In this document: positions 1-8,870 of the stretch, in pieces
How the letters are laid out: each line of letters starts with the position of its first letter
How positions within the stretch are numbered: the stretch's first letter is position 1
The notes under the pieces: generated by a model
Seen by the model: the letters and a program-made list of their open reading frames with translations, nothing else
Databases searched by the model: none
What the model was told of the DNA's origin: nothing
Position numbers and translations under genes: made by a program
From: Prodigiosinella aquatilis
GTDB taxonomy: Bacteria; Pseudomonadota; Gammaproteobacteria; Enterobacterales; Enterobacteriaceae
Assembly: GCA_030388725.1 (NCBI GenBank)
Contig: CP128857.1
Span: forward strand, 2,356,001 to 2,420,000
Direction: 5' to 3'
DNA length: 64,000 nucleotides

Positions 1-707
1 AGCTCGACCGTTTCGCTCAGCAGTTGCGAAATGCGGCCGAGTTCGGTACGGGCACCGGTGGCGATGACAATGCCCTTCGCGGTGCCAGCAACGACCAGCG
101 TGCCGCCGAACGCCATTGAGCGCCGATCGCCAAGCACCGCCTCGGCCTTCACCGGTGCTTCGAACTTACTTGCTGGCACCGACTCACCGGTAAGCATTGC
201 TTCTTCGACTTGTAGCCCGTTGGTTTCAAACAGCCGGACGTCGGCCGACACCTGATCGCCTGGCTGTAGTAGCAACACGTCGCCAGGTACGAGTTCATGT
301 GCGGGTACAACGGTCGAATCGCCGTCGCGCGTGACAGTTGCCTGCTGCGGCATTAAGTTGCTCAATGCCTCGATAGCTTTGCTCGCACGCATTTCCTGCG
401 CGAAACCAACTAAGGTGTTGATCACCACGACCGTCAGAACGACCACTCCGTCGGTAACCTTGCCCATCAACGCAGCGATCAGCCCGGCGGCGATCAGCAC
501 GTAGATTAACGGGTCGGACAACTGACGCAGCAGGATCTTAAGCACACCGCGGCGTGGTCTGCGCTCGATATGATTCGGCCCGTGCTTGCTCAACCGAGCC
601 AAGGCTTCCGTCGATGACAGGCCGTCGTCGGAGCTTTTCAGTATACTGAAGGTCTGTTCGACCGGGAGTGCGTGCCATGTAGGCAGAGGATCGGATGAAT
701 TTTCCAT
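1..707 (-). CDS. Cation-transporting P-type ATPase, N-terminal part (gene runs off the window)
   Basis: Read on the minus strand from the ATG at 707-705 to the window edge, giving about 235 residues without a stop. The N-terminus has the cation-ATPase N domain (WHALPVEQ near residues 11-18, then LSKHGPNHI), followed by two hydrophobic helices (PLIYVLIAAGLIAALMG and a VVVLTVVVINTLVGFAQE segment) and the actuator domain with LVPGDVLLLQPGDQVSAD and the TGES-type loop EEAMLTGESVP. These are hallmarks of P2-type (calcium/sodium/proton-like) ATPases of the inner membrane. The phosphorylation site DKTGT would lie outside the window, so ion specificity cannot be judged. The stretch is visibly richer in G+C than the genes after it, which could mean acquisition. 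Family certain, substrate unknown. Confidence 0.9.
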   Translation of the reverse strand, partial: MENSSDPLPTWHALPVEQTFSILKSSDDGLSSTEALARLSKHGPNHIERRPRRGVLKILLRQLSDPLIYVLIAAGLIAALMGKVTDGVVVLTVVVINTLVGFAQEMRASKAIEALSNLMPQQATVTRDGDSTVVPAHELVPGDVLLLQPGDQVSADVRLFETNGLQVEEAMLTGESVPASKFEAPVKAEAVLGDRRSMAFGGTLVVAGTAKGIVIATGARTELGRISQLLSETVE

Positions 708-816
708 TTAAGTACCCTAATGTACCCATCACGCTCAGTGTCCCTCTGGAAACCAAACGTGATGTTTTCTCTAAAAATCGGCTGAAGTAAGCCGTATTAG
801 GGTAAAACCCACGCCA

Positions 817-1566
817 TCACTCGTCTCGATACACCTTCAACCCAGCGAAAGTCTGATTGACCGGCATCATTTCCAGTGTGTTGATGTTAACGTGTGCAGG
901 CAGAGTAGCCACCCAAAATACCGCTTCGGCGATATCATCTGGCATCAGAGGGTCTGCTTTATCGTAAGTTTGATGAACTTTGTCCTCATTACCTTTAAAA
1001 CGCACTGCCGAGAACTCGGTACCACCGACCAGTCCTGGTTCAATATTGGTCACTCGCACACGAGTACCAAACAGATCGGCACGCAGCCCCAGACTGAACT
1101 GACGTACAAACGCTTTGCTGGCGCCGTACACATTGCCGCCGGCATATGGCCAGTTACCCGCAGTGGAACCCATATTAATAACATGACCAATATTACGTTT
1201 CACCATATCAGGCAACAGTGCGCGGGTCACAAAGACCAGCCCTTTATTGTTGGTATCGATCATCGTTTCCCAGTCATTCACATAAGCCTTATGAGCGGGT
1301 TCTAAACCCAGCGCCAGCCCGGCATTATTCACCAGAACGTCGATGTTACGCCATGCAGCAGGTAACGACGTGATAGCCTGATCAATTGATTTTTGATTGC
1401 GAACATCTAAACGCAGGGTATGCAGAGACGCTCCCAGTTCATCTTTCAGTACATCCAAACGCTCCTGGCGACGTCCACAGGCGATAACCTTATGACCTTC
1501 TTTAATAAATCTTCGGGTAATGGCTTCACCAAATCCGGCTGTGGCACCAGTAACAAAAATAATCAT
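817..1566 (-). CDS. ydfG: NADP-dependent 3-hydroxy acid dehydrogenase YdfG
   Basis: Classical short-chain dehydrogenase of 249 residues, the usual length of the E. coli YdfG family (malonic semialdehyde reductase / serine and 3-hydroxy acid dehydrogenase; cytosolic). Visible motifs: the Rossmann glycine motif TGATAGFG at residues 6-13, the structural NNAG, the catalytic Ser in NMGSTAG, the YGASK catalytic Tyr/Lys motif, and the family signature EPGLVGGTEFS. In E. coli YdfG removes toxic malonic semialdehyde from uracil breakdown. It lies 23 bp downstream of an aldo/keto reductase on the same strand, so the two are probably co-transcribed. Assignment rests on near-identity of long stretches with the known protein. 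Confidence 0.95.
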   Translation of the reverse strand: MIIFVTGATAGFGEAITRRFIKEGHKVIACGRRQERLDVLKDELGASLHTLRLDVRNQKSIDQAITSLPAAWRNIDVLVNNAGLALGLEPAHKAYVNDWETMIDTNNKGLVFVTRALLPDMVKRNIGHVINMGSTAGNWPYAGGNVYGASKAFVRQFSLGLRADLFGTRVRVTNIEPGLVGGTEFSAVRFKGNEDKVHQTYDKADPLMPDDIAEAVFWVATLPAHVNINTLEMMPVNQTFAGLKVYRDE

Positions 1567-1589
1567 GCTGTTTTCCTCTAACGGCTATT

Positions 1590-2648
1590 TCATTTTTTCA
1601 GATAAGGGGCGATCAACGATAAATCAGCGGGGGAAAGACGATCCGCAGCGGTCTGAGCCTGATGCCAATAGGGATAGATCAATGGCGGGCGACTGACTTC
1701 ATCCAACCGTGCAATCTCTTGCGGGTTAAGCACAATATCCACCGCTTTAAGATTATCCTCTAATTGATCATCTGTACGAGCACCGATGATCACTGAACTG
1801 ACTGACGGGCGAGATAATAGCCAGGCTAGTGCAATCTGCGCCGCCGAAACACCATGCTGCCCGGCAATCTCGACCAGCACATCGACGATATTGTATAACA
1901 AACCTTCATCCCGAACCGGTGGCTCATTCCAGTGTTCCAGATGCCGTGTCGTACCATCGGGTGTCTGGTCACGCCGATACTTCCCGGATAGCAGCCCACC
2001 GGCCAGAGGACTCCATATCAATACGCCGACGCCTTGATCCTGCGCTATAGGCAGCAATTCATACTCTGCTTCCCGAGACTGTAGCGTGTAATGAATTTGC
2101 TGGCTTATTGGGCGCGCGGTACCTGATTTTTCAGAAAGATGTAACGTTTTCATCAGGTGCCAACCGGAAAAATTGGAAATCCCGATATAACGAACCTTAC
2201 CGCTGCGTACCAGATAGTCCAATGCGTCAAGCGACTCTTCCAGTGGTGTCAGTCCATCCCATTCATGCAATTGATAAAGGTCGATATAATCCGTACCCAG
2301 TCGCTTCAGACTGGCTTCACAAGCACGAATAATATGATGGCGCGATGACCCTCGGTCATTCGGTCCATCGCCCATGGGAAAACGAGCTTTACTGGCGATC
2401 AACACCTGGTGGCGTTTTTCCTTAATTGCCTGACCAAGAATCCTTTCCGATTCACCGCCGGAGTAAACATCAGCGGTATCAAACAGATTTATCCCGGCAT
2501 CAATACAACGATCAATCTGGCGACGCGCACCTTGCAGGTCCGTGTTTCCGGTTTTCGCAAACTTTCCCTGACCGCCAAATGTCATGGTGCCCAAACTCAG
2601 GACTGACACTTTAAGACCGGAGTGGCCTAACAGACGATATTCCATCAT
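1590..2648 (-). CDS. Aldo/keto reductase family oxidoreductase
   Basis: A 352-residue (beta/alpha)8-barrel NADPH-dependent reductase. The N-terminal hairpin YRLLGHSGLKVSVLSLGTMT is typical. The catalytic tetrad can be read as Asp and Tyr in FDTADVYSGGESE, Lys in IASKARF and His in YQLHEWD. The cofactor-binding end (IIGARTDDQLEDNL) is also present. It resembles the IolS/YajO-like general aldehyde reductases, and substrate cannot be told from sequence. Two ATG codons in tandem start the frame (2648 and 2645), and either may be used. Downstream ydfG is 23 bp away, so an operon of two carbonyl reductases is likely. Confidence 0.92.
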   Translation of the reverse strand: MMEYRLLGHSGLKVSVLSLGTMTFGGQGKFAKTGNTDLQGARRQIDRCIDAGINLFDTADVYSGGESERILGQAIKEKRHQVLIASKARFPMGDGPNDRGSSRHHIIRACEASLKRLGTDYIDLYQLHEWDGLTPLEESLDALDYLVRSGKVRYIGISNFSGWHLMKTLHLSEKSGTARPISQQIHYTLQSREAEYELLPIAQDQGVGVLIWSPLAGGLLSGKYRRDQTPDGTTRHLEHWNEPPVRDEGLLYNIVDVLVEIAGQHGVSAAQIALAWLLSRPSVSSVIIGARTDDQLEDNLKAVDIVLNPQEIARLDEVSRPPLIYPYWHQAQTAADRLSPADLSLIAPYLKK

Positions 2649-2740
2649 TTAACTCCCTGATTGGTTGCAAGACAGTAATGACTCTGTGCCACTTTATACA
2701 AAAAATCCAGTAAAGTGATACCGTAGCAATCACTGAATAT

Positions 2741-3967
2741 TCATCCGTCGTTGATTTCCAGATTGTCTGCCTCAACAGCCTCATAAAGGCGTTCCAGAAT
2801 ATCGGGGAACGCTGACTGAACCCGGCTCCAACTGGGAACAAACGGTTTATCGCCGGGACTTTCGCTATAAATCTGGCCGGATAGGGTAATAACATCCGAA
2901 AACAATTCCACCGCAGACTCTTCAGTATGGCGATCAAAATGCAAACCATTCATACGCGCATCATGTTCAAATGCATCGATCATATCCAGCGCTGTTCGAT
3001 AATAGGTGGCGCGCAGCACTCGAAATGAATCCGTAGTAATATTCACCCCCTGAATCGCCAGCTTACGATACAGCGCTTTAGTGATATCCAGCGCCATGCG
3101 TTGCAAGCCAGACGTTGGATCTGTTTCCGACATCGGCTGATGCTTGTGATCATAATTATCAGCGATATCCACCTGACAGATGCGGCTGATTGACGTACCT
3201 CGGTAAATTTCCGACAGCACGCCGATTTCCAGCCCCCAATCACTGGGTATTCGCAAGTTACGTAGCACATGGCTGCGCATGGCGAATTCTCCTGACAGGG
3301 GATAACGGAAACTGCGCATATACTCCAGATAGTCTGAATTACCGTAGACACTACGTAGCGATTTCAGCAGCGGAAACACCAGCAAACGCCCGACACGCCC
3401 ATTCAACTTTCCTTCAGCTACCCGAGCGTAGTAACCCTTACAAAAGTCGTAATGGAAGTTTGGGTTGGCGACCGGGTAGAGCAGCCGGGCCAACATGCTA
3501 CGGTCATACGTGACAATGTCACAATCATGCAGAGCGATGCAAGACGAACGCCGTGAAGCCAAAGTATACCCGACACAAAACCAGACATTACGTCCTTTGC
3601 CTGGTTCCATCGGAGCCAACTCTTTTTCGGCCAATTCCTGACTTAACGCCGTAAGGCGAGGGCCGTCATTCCATAAGATACGGTGCCGTTGTGGCAACCG
3701 AGAGAAAAACGTGCGTGCATGTTCAAACTGATCACGATCGGCACGATCTAATCCGATCACTATTTCACCGAGATAGGGAACCTGTGCCAATAGATCAATA
3801 ATTTTACTAAGTGCCGGTCCCTCCAGTTCAGAAAACAGGGAAGGGAGGATCAGTCCCATACTGTTCTGCCCGGAAAAAACCTGTAGTTCATATTCAAGCT
3901 CTTCCACACTGCGCTGAGTAAGATTATGAAAGTTCGTAATAATGCCATCTTGATAAAAATCACTCAT
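2741..3967 (-). CDS. gpgS: Glucosyl-3-phosphoglycerate synthase-like glycosyltransferase (GT81)
   Basis: About 408 residues. The frame is open further upstream, but the start at 3967 (MSDFYQDG) is preceded by a strong ribosome site (GAGGGGAAC), and an earlier start would overlap the gene before it. The protein is a GT-A retaining glycosyltransferase with a metal/nucleotide-binding DxD motif, D148-C-D150, in ALHDCDIVTYD, and a glycine-rich segment GKGRNVWF. GT81 enzymes join NDP-glucose to 3-phosphoglycerate; the phosphatase encoded just upstream would then give glucosylglycerate, a compatible solute reported in Erwinia/Dickeya chrysanthemi under salt and nitrogen stress. Sugar specificity (glucose versus mannose) is inferred, not seen. 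The gene is 16 bp downstream of the phosphatase, same strand. Confidence 0.85.
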   Translation of the reverse strand: MSDFYQDGIITNFHNLTQRSVEELEYELQVFSGQNSMGLILPSLFSELEGPALSKIIDLLAQVPYLGEIVIGLDRADRDQFEHARTFFSRLPQRHRILWNDGPRLTALSQELAEKELAPMEPGKGRNVWFCVGYTLASRRSSCIALHDCDIVTYDRSMLARLLYPVANPNFHYDFCKGYYARVAEGKLNGRVGRLLVFPLLKSLRSVYGNSDYLEYMRSFRYPLSGEFAMRSHVLRNLRIPSDWGLEIGVLSEIYRGTSISRICQVDIADNYDHKHQPMSETDPTSGLQRMALDITKALYRKLAIQGVNITTDSFRVLRATYYRTALDMIDAFEHDARMNGLHFDRHTEESAVELFSDVITLSGQIYSESPGDKPFVPSWSRVQSAFPDILERLYEAVEADNLEINDG

Positions 3968-3983
3968 ACCAGTTCCCCTCACG

Positions 3984-4811
3984 TTAAATAATCGACTCGC
4001 CATCAGCGAGAAAATGGTTAAGGCCTTCACTCCATCCTGACGGGCCAGATTGCTGAGTGAGGTATATCCTATTATGATTTTTTTGTGACACTGTCACGTT
4101 AAAGTGAGATTTGTTTTTGATAATTACAGTGTAATCAGTGGATTCCAGCATTGAGACATCATTCGGACCATCGCCCAACCCAATTGTGAGCATGTCTGTT
4201 TTTCGTTGTTGCACATACTGTGATGTCAGCCAATTGACGGCATTTCCTTTGCTGACACTACGTCCCATTACATGATAAAAACGGCCACCCTGTGTCAAAG
4301 ACAAGCCGTATTCCTCCAATAATTTCCGGAATCGACCTAAAGCGATGTCATCATCAAACCACTGCAACGGTTCAGAAGCTTCACGCTGACGGGCTAACGC
4401 AGACGCCTCGATCCCCAAACCGGTGATATCAGAGACCTTCTTATCATCCATGTCAGAGAACCCTTGAAAATCAAATTGATACTCTTTATGCAGTGTGCCT
4501 AATACCTGGCAGATAAATGAATAATCAGCATTAAAAATCTTACGGGGATAATCGGGGTGTGATGACCAACTGTGCGGTAAAGTAACAAGCGCACCATTTT
4601 CAGCAATAAAAGGACACTCATGCAGTCCCATTGCTCGTTGTAGTGGAATCACTTCAGCAGCTGTTTTACTGCTTGTAATAATCACTGGTACCTGATGCTG
4701 TTGTAACCGGGCCAGCCAGGGAATTGCCGGTTCCCAGCTATAAGTATCGTGGTCCAACAGAGAACCATCCAAATCGCTAAAAACTATCAACGCTGAACTC
4801 AATTCAGGCAT
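3984..4811 (-). CDS. mpgP: Mannosyl/glucosyl-3-phosphoglycerate phosphatase (YedP/MpgP family)
   Basis: A 275-residue HAD-superfamily (Cof-like, type IIB cap) phosphatase. Motif I FSDLDGSLLDHDTYSW carries the nucleophile Asp13 and the acid/base Asp15; motif II is the VIITSSKTAAEV strand; motif IV is GLGDGPNDVSMLE near the C-terminus. The SKTAAEV and ENGALV segments are characteristic of the mannosyl-3-phosphoglycerate phosphatase family, which also dephosphorylates the glucosyl form. It is the first gene of a two-gene operon with the GT81 synthase, 16 bp apart, so the pair makes a glycosylglycerate osmolyte from 3-phosphoglycerate. About 270 bp of AT-rich DNA upstream probably holds the promoter. 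Confidence 0.9.
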   Translation of the reverse strand: MPELSSALIVFSDLDGSLLDHDTYSWEPAIPWLARLQQHQVPVIITSSKTAAEVIPLQRAMGLHECPFIAENGALVTLPHSWSSHPDYPRKIFNADYSFICQVLGTLHKEYQFDFQGFSDMDDKKVSDITGLGIEASALARQREASEPLQWFDDDIALGRFRKLLEEYGLSLTQGGRFYHVMGRSVSKGNAVNWLTSQYVQQRKTDMLTIGLGDGPNDVSMLESTDYTVIIKNKSHFNVTVSQKNHNRIYLTQQSGPSGWSEGLNHFLADGESII

Positions 4812-5078
4812 TCAATCTCCTTCTGGTTCTGAAACGGTTCCCAATTGGAGAGGTATGTATCGTATCAATATGATAAATATAATAAAAATCACATTTACTT
4901 ATTCTATATAAGAATAGCGGTTATCATGATTAACGCCAACAAGCATGAAACAGCGAGAATAGAGAAGGGGAACTAAATCAGTTTTTTCAATAAGATATTG
5001 GATAATAAAGGTAACGCGACCAGCGACGTGAATTTACGGCATAGCCGCCATAAACTCACATCGTCAACAATAACAAAC

Positions 5079-5351
5079 CTATCGGCGGCCACGCAGATGA
5101 ATGTTGGCAGACCATTCGTAAGTCACGGAAGTATCAGGTTTGAATTTGTTTTTCTTTCTACGAGCGGTGAGTTGCTTCGCGGCAGTCTCGCGCTCCTTCA
5201 TGAGGTTATCGATGTAGTCATCTTTAATATGATTGTTTTCAGAATTAGTGAGCGGACGTCCGTGTTTTTTTCTTTCCTGATCGAGCAGTGTCTTAAGTTG
5301 ACGCTGTTCACTTTCCGTCATGTCCTTCTGGGTCAGTCTGGGTTCTGGCAT
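5079..5351 (-). CDS. yjbD: DUF3811 family protein YjbD
   Basis: Small basic cytosolic protein of 90 residues, the same length as E. coli YjbD. The two share the pattern PRxTQKxMTExEQRxLKTLLD at the N-terminus, HGRPLTNSE in the middle and the ending WSAN-x-x-x-RGRR. The charged central part is probably helical. Function is unknown. It stands alone on the minus strand; the plus-strand frames overlapping it are shadows. Confidence 0.88.
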   Translation of the reverse strand: MPEPRLTQKDMTESEQRQLKTLLDQERKKHGRPLTNSENNHIKDDYIDNLMKERETAAKQLTARRKKNKFKPDTSVTYEWSANIHLRGRR

Positions 5352-6157
5352 GAGAATCGGCCTGATAAAAGAGAGGGTGCTATCATTGTAGAGGAAAACA
5401 GCGCTGAACTCATAAAAATCGGAAACTGTGTGCCGAAACGGTCATGTCACTGCGCCAAATAGTCTGTAATAAGAGCGTGGATTACCTCAACAAATCAGAT
5501 TACCTTTTGGAAATTCTTCACAGCTTTATTCCAGTAATACAATTGCGCGTTCAAATCCCAATCGACTTTAGAACAAGAGAGAAACGCCAATCTCATCCAG
5601 TTCTACAGAGCGAGTTTTGTTTTTGGCTGACTGAGAAGCGATTTAAGCGGTTGACGGTCGGAGAACTATTCATGTTGACCACAGAGTCAGATTCCGTCTT
5701 AACCCACATTGGTACGCATAATGTATATTATGTTAAATGAGACGTGAACTGGGAATATGAATAACTTCATATAGATTCGTCATGGAGCTAAATCAATTGA
5801 TGCCCTCTCTGATGCCGTACACGCAAACTATCTACGCAATGAAGAGCATATACAGGAACAGAATTATAAGATTGAACTTGAGCTGAGAAAATTGAAACGA
5901 TATCTATGAATCACACTCATGAATAAACACCTTGCTAAATCTTTTCTATGAAGATCTTCTAACCCCTTTTCTGATAAAGAACTGCGGATGCCCCATTAGT
6001 TCACTATAAGCAATCCGCATTTATATAGCTTAATTCATTCTGCTTCTATCAATAATTTCTTTTCACGTTATTCCGCAAAAGAATTTTTTCAAAACGAATA
6101 ATGCTGCTAATGTGGCTCTACTAAGACCCAGTCCTATTAACGTTCGTTTCTGGCACA
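5352..6157. other. Gene-poor AT-rich stretch with a possible coding relic
   Basis: About 800 bases between yjbD and the STAND gene. Plus-strand open frames here (for example 5444-5740) have composition unlike a protein and no usable ribosome site. A short plus-strand stretch at 5789-5909 reads as a charged helical peptide (core NEEHIQEQNYKIELELRKLK) closed by a stop but with a stop shortly before it, so it looks like the 3' end of a lost gene. I see no terminator, repeat or RNA gene that I can support. Confidence 0.4.
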
Positions 6158-8692
6158 CTATTCCGTTATAGACTCGATAAGCAAGCCATAAGCTATATGC
6201 AGTTTCTCTGCTAAATCCGTCCTGGGTGGATTACACTCCTGGAGAAATTGCACAGCCTTCTGGATTGAATTTATTAATGCATTTTTGTGTTTTTTCTCTT
6301 CGGTATTTATAGATGTTCTTGATAACATCATATTGGCAGAATCAAGTAACTTTCTAAACGTAGAGCTTCTAATGTCGCCAAAATCAATTGCATTCATAAT
6401 TATGACAACTGATACTTCATATTTCCCAATGCTTATGGATAATTCCCATATCTTATCTACCAATATTCTGCTTAGATTTATAAATTCTGTTTTTTTAGGT
6501 GGTTTTGAATTTTTAATTAAGTTATTTACATATTCATAACCCATGACAAGATATTTTAATTCAACAGTGTCGGTTTTCGCATTTCTTGCTAGTTCATGGC
6601 ATGCATGTACGTATCTCTCACACCACTGGTAATCATTATTGTTAATATTTTTTAAAGCATTGGTGCAGACGTCATATCTTGAGTTAGCAGTGCCAAATTT
6701 CATTTCAGTTTGATACCACATTTCAAAGAAAAATGGTTTTTTTTGACCTTTGACATATGCTTCTACAAATAATTTTCTAACAGATTCTGGTTTTGCTTCA
6801 TTATCTTCATATTGTATTTTTGCAGCCATAAAATAAATATCCGAATTCTCTTTGAATCTGGGTTTTTTTAACATGTCTTTGATTATTTTCCTGGCTTCAT
6901 CAAATCTTTGTTCTTTTATAAGAGAATTACATTGTCTAATTACTTTACCGACTTCGCTATTATTTGATCTTAGCTTAGCGTTGTCGCTTAACCCAACAGA
7001 AATTTCATTTATTTGTGTAATAAACTCTTCAGCATTAGGCAATATCTCATCACTGATTGATATAACTAATTTTGATATGGAAGATGAGGTTTCAAATCTG
7101 GGTTCCGATTCAATAAAGCTGATTGATTTAATTAAGAATAAATTACCAAGATCTTCCATGGCTCGTTCAAGATCATGATTTTCAAGATCTGTATATTGTC
7201 TTAACTCGGTTCTAGAACATGTGCCAACAACACTAATTGTAATAAGAATTTTAATTGCTTCTTGGGAGAGTTCTTTTACTTCCTTTCTAAGGGCTGCAAC
7301 ACGCACTGCATCTCCGCTCTTGCCTTTCCATTCATTTATCGCATCATCTAATGATAAACCAAGCTTGCAAAGCCTTAGAATTGACTCTGTAAATAATGGA
7401 GAACCCTCAGAAACTTCTTGAAGTTTATATGTGTTTTTTTCATTAAATTGCTGTAGGTGAAGGTTTCTGCAATGCTCTTGAACTAATCTTTTATACTCTT
7501 CACCCGATAGCCCAGGGAGGATAATTGCAGAGTCTGAAGAGTACATGTTATTAACTCTAGTAGTTAATAACACTCTAGAACTAGAGTTTGATACTACTCT
7601 AGCTATTTCCATAATACGACGTTGCTCATCAGGTTCATTTGAGTCTACATCATCTACGATGATCAAATATCGATATATCTGAAGATTTTCTTTTGCCAGT
7701 CGCTGAAGTTGTAAGTAATTTAGCTCTGCTATTTCATCCGGAAGTGAGCCTGTTCTCAGGCAGATTTCTGATAGTAATGTTTCAACATCAGAATAATGAA
7801 TTTCAGGGGTGTCAATATAGTTGTTATATATTGCCTTGAATTGCTTTGATTTTGCTGTTAGCCAAATTATCTGATCGAATAACTCAGATCCAGACTCAAC
7901 TATTAGTCTACAAAACTCATATGCAACTGATGTTTTTCCTTTACCGCCATCGGCTGCAATTACTTTAGTATATTGAAGATCATTTGATAACCATGACCAT
8001 AGTTCCTGAATTATTTCCATTCTCCCTATAAATATGGGGCATATTTGATTTTTATCTGGAAGATTATGTTCAATTATTTTTTTTCTAACTATTGTTTGGA
8101 TGATACCATAATCTGGTACTCTTTCCCCACTAACAAATTTAAAGTCATCTAAGGAAATAGCTGATTTACATTGGTCATCTCGTCTTATGAATATAAAATC
8201 TTTAGATAATATTCGTACATTACCTGAGCCAACCCCATCAGATATAGGGGTTAACGGAGAATCCTGCACACCTCGTTTAGGTATATGTAGAATACCTACA
8301 TTGAGTTTACCATCATCGACTTCATATTCAATATCAAAGTATGTTAAATCAATTCTTCTTCCAAAGAACTTATCGAACTGACCTCGTAACTTTTGATTGT
8401 CCATCATGTTTTGATTCACGCCTATAACCTTCATGCTTGTATCTTTAATTAATTCTTTTACCCCATAAAAAATATATCCGCCATAGGAATTATAAAAACT
8501 AGCTACTGCCTTCAGTAACTTTAGATATGCTTCTTTGCTACCATCAAAACTCTCTTTGAAATCCCAGAGTTCACATTCTTTCCCAATGATAACATTTTTA
8601 TTGACAAAGAGTTTTCTAAATGAATTATCTGTTAAATCGCCAAGTTGTATTAACTCATATATTTCTTTTTTTATTTCTTGAATGTTCATCAT
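6158..8692 (-). CDS. AlbA_2/Schlafen-like domain fused to a STAND NTPase (putative antiphage protein)
   Basis: An 844-residue protein in a locally very AT-rich region. Residues about 35-180 carry an AlbA_2 (Schlafen AAA_4-type) domain: the E-x-W-D-F-K-E-S motif, then ASFYNSYGGYIFYGV, typical of this putative nucleic-acid-acting fold. Residues about 220-480 form an NB-ARC/STAND ATPase: Walker A DGGKGKTS with Lys253, Walker B YLIIVDD with Asp347/348, a sensor-like VLLTTR, and the winged-helix region after it. From about 560 to the end the sequence is helical and repeat-like (TPR type). This effector-switch-sensor order is that of bacterial STAND immune proteins of the Avs/NLR kind. No signal peptide or membrane segment. 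Two ATG codons (8692, 8689) open the frame. Immune role is inference. Confidence 0.82.
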   Translation of the reverse strand: MMNIQEIKKEIYELIQLGDLTDNSFRKLFVNKNVIIGKECELWDFKESFDGSKEAYLKLLKAVASFYNSYGGYIFYGVKELIKDTSMKVIGVNQNMMDNQKLRGQFDKFFGRRIDLTYFDIEYEVDDGKLNVGILHIPKRGVQDSPLTPISDGVGSGNVRILSKDFIFIRRDDQCKSAISLDDFKFVSGERVPDYGIIQTIVRKKIIEHNLPDKNQICPIFIGRMEIIQELWSWLSNDLQYTKVIAADGGKGKTSVAYEFCRLIVESGSELFDQIIWLTAKSKQFKAIYNNYIDTPEIHYSDVETLLSEICLRTGSLPDEIAELNYLQLQRLAKENLQIYRYLIIVDDVDSNEPDEQRRIMEIARVVSNSSSRVLLTTRVNNMYSSDSAIILPGLSGEEYKRLVQEHCRNLHLQQFNEKNTYKLQEVSEGSPLFTESILRLCKLGLSLDDAINEWKGKSGDAVRVAALRKEVKELSQEAIKILITISVVGTCSRTELRQYTDLENHDLERAMEDLGNLFLIKSISFIESEPRFETSSSISKLVISISDEILPNAEEFITQINEISVGLSDNAKLRSNNSEVGKVIRQCNSLIKEQRFDEARKIIKDMLKKPRFKENSDIYFMAAKIQYEDNEAKPESVRKLFVEAYVKGQKKPFFFEMWYQTEMKFGTANSRYDVCTNALKNINNNDYQWCERYVHACHELARNAKTDTVELKYLVMGYEYVNNLIKNSKPPKKTEFINLSRILVDKIWELSISIGKYEVSVVIIMNAIDFGDIRSSTFRKLLDSANMMLSRTSINTEEKKHKNALINSIQKAVQFLQECNPPRTDLAEKLHIAYGLLIESITE

Positions 8693-8870
8693 GTATCCAT
8701 TTATTTAATATATCACAATCCCTACAGAAGGAATTTATATCACATCCAAATAAAATCTGTTCATAAGGCAGGCCTGACAATGTTGACATCTCTATCAAAA
8801 TATTTCGTTCAGGACAACAGTTATACTGCTGTAAAGCAAAAACATCATACTTGCAGCGAATATAATACAC
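8655..8870 (-). CDS. Possible small Cys-rich protein upstream of the STAND gene
   Basis: A 71-codon minus-strand frame starting with GTG at 8870 and overlapping the first 38 bases of the STAND gene. It has five cysteines, two as CxxDC-like and two adjacent (YNCCPE), and a charged end. Such an overlap could mean translational coupling to the STAND gene. I see no good ribosome site before the GTG, the frame may equally be the tail of a lost gene, and no family is recognised. Weakly supported. Confidence 0.25.
   Translation of the reverse strand: MYYIRCKYDVFALQQYNCCPERNILIEMSTLSGLPYEQILFGCDINSFCRDCDILNKWIHDEHSRNKKRNI

Noticed and set aside
3968..4030. Longer start for the GT81 synthase
   Set aside because: It would overlap the phosphatase gene and lacks the strong ribosome site that precedes the ATG at 3967.
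5540..5570. T-loop-like motif GTTCAAATCCC, possible tRNA 3' end or att remnant
   Set aside because: No matching acceptor stem, anticodon arm or D arm can be built around it.
5444..5740. Plus-strand open frame of 98 codons
   Set aside because: No ribosome site, no family pattern, composition unlike neighbouring proteins; probably chance in AT-rich DNA.
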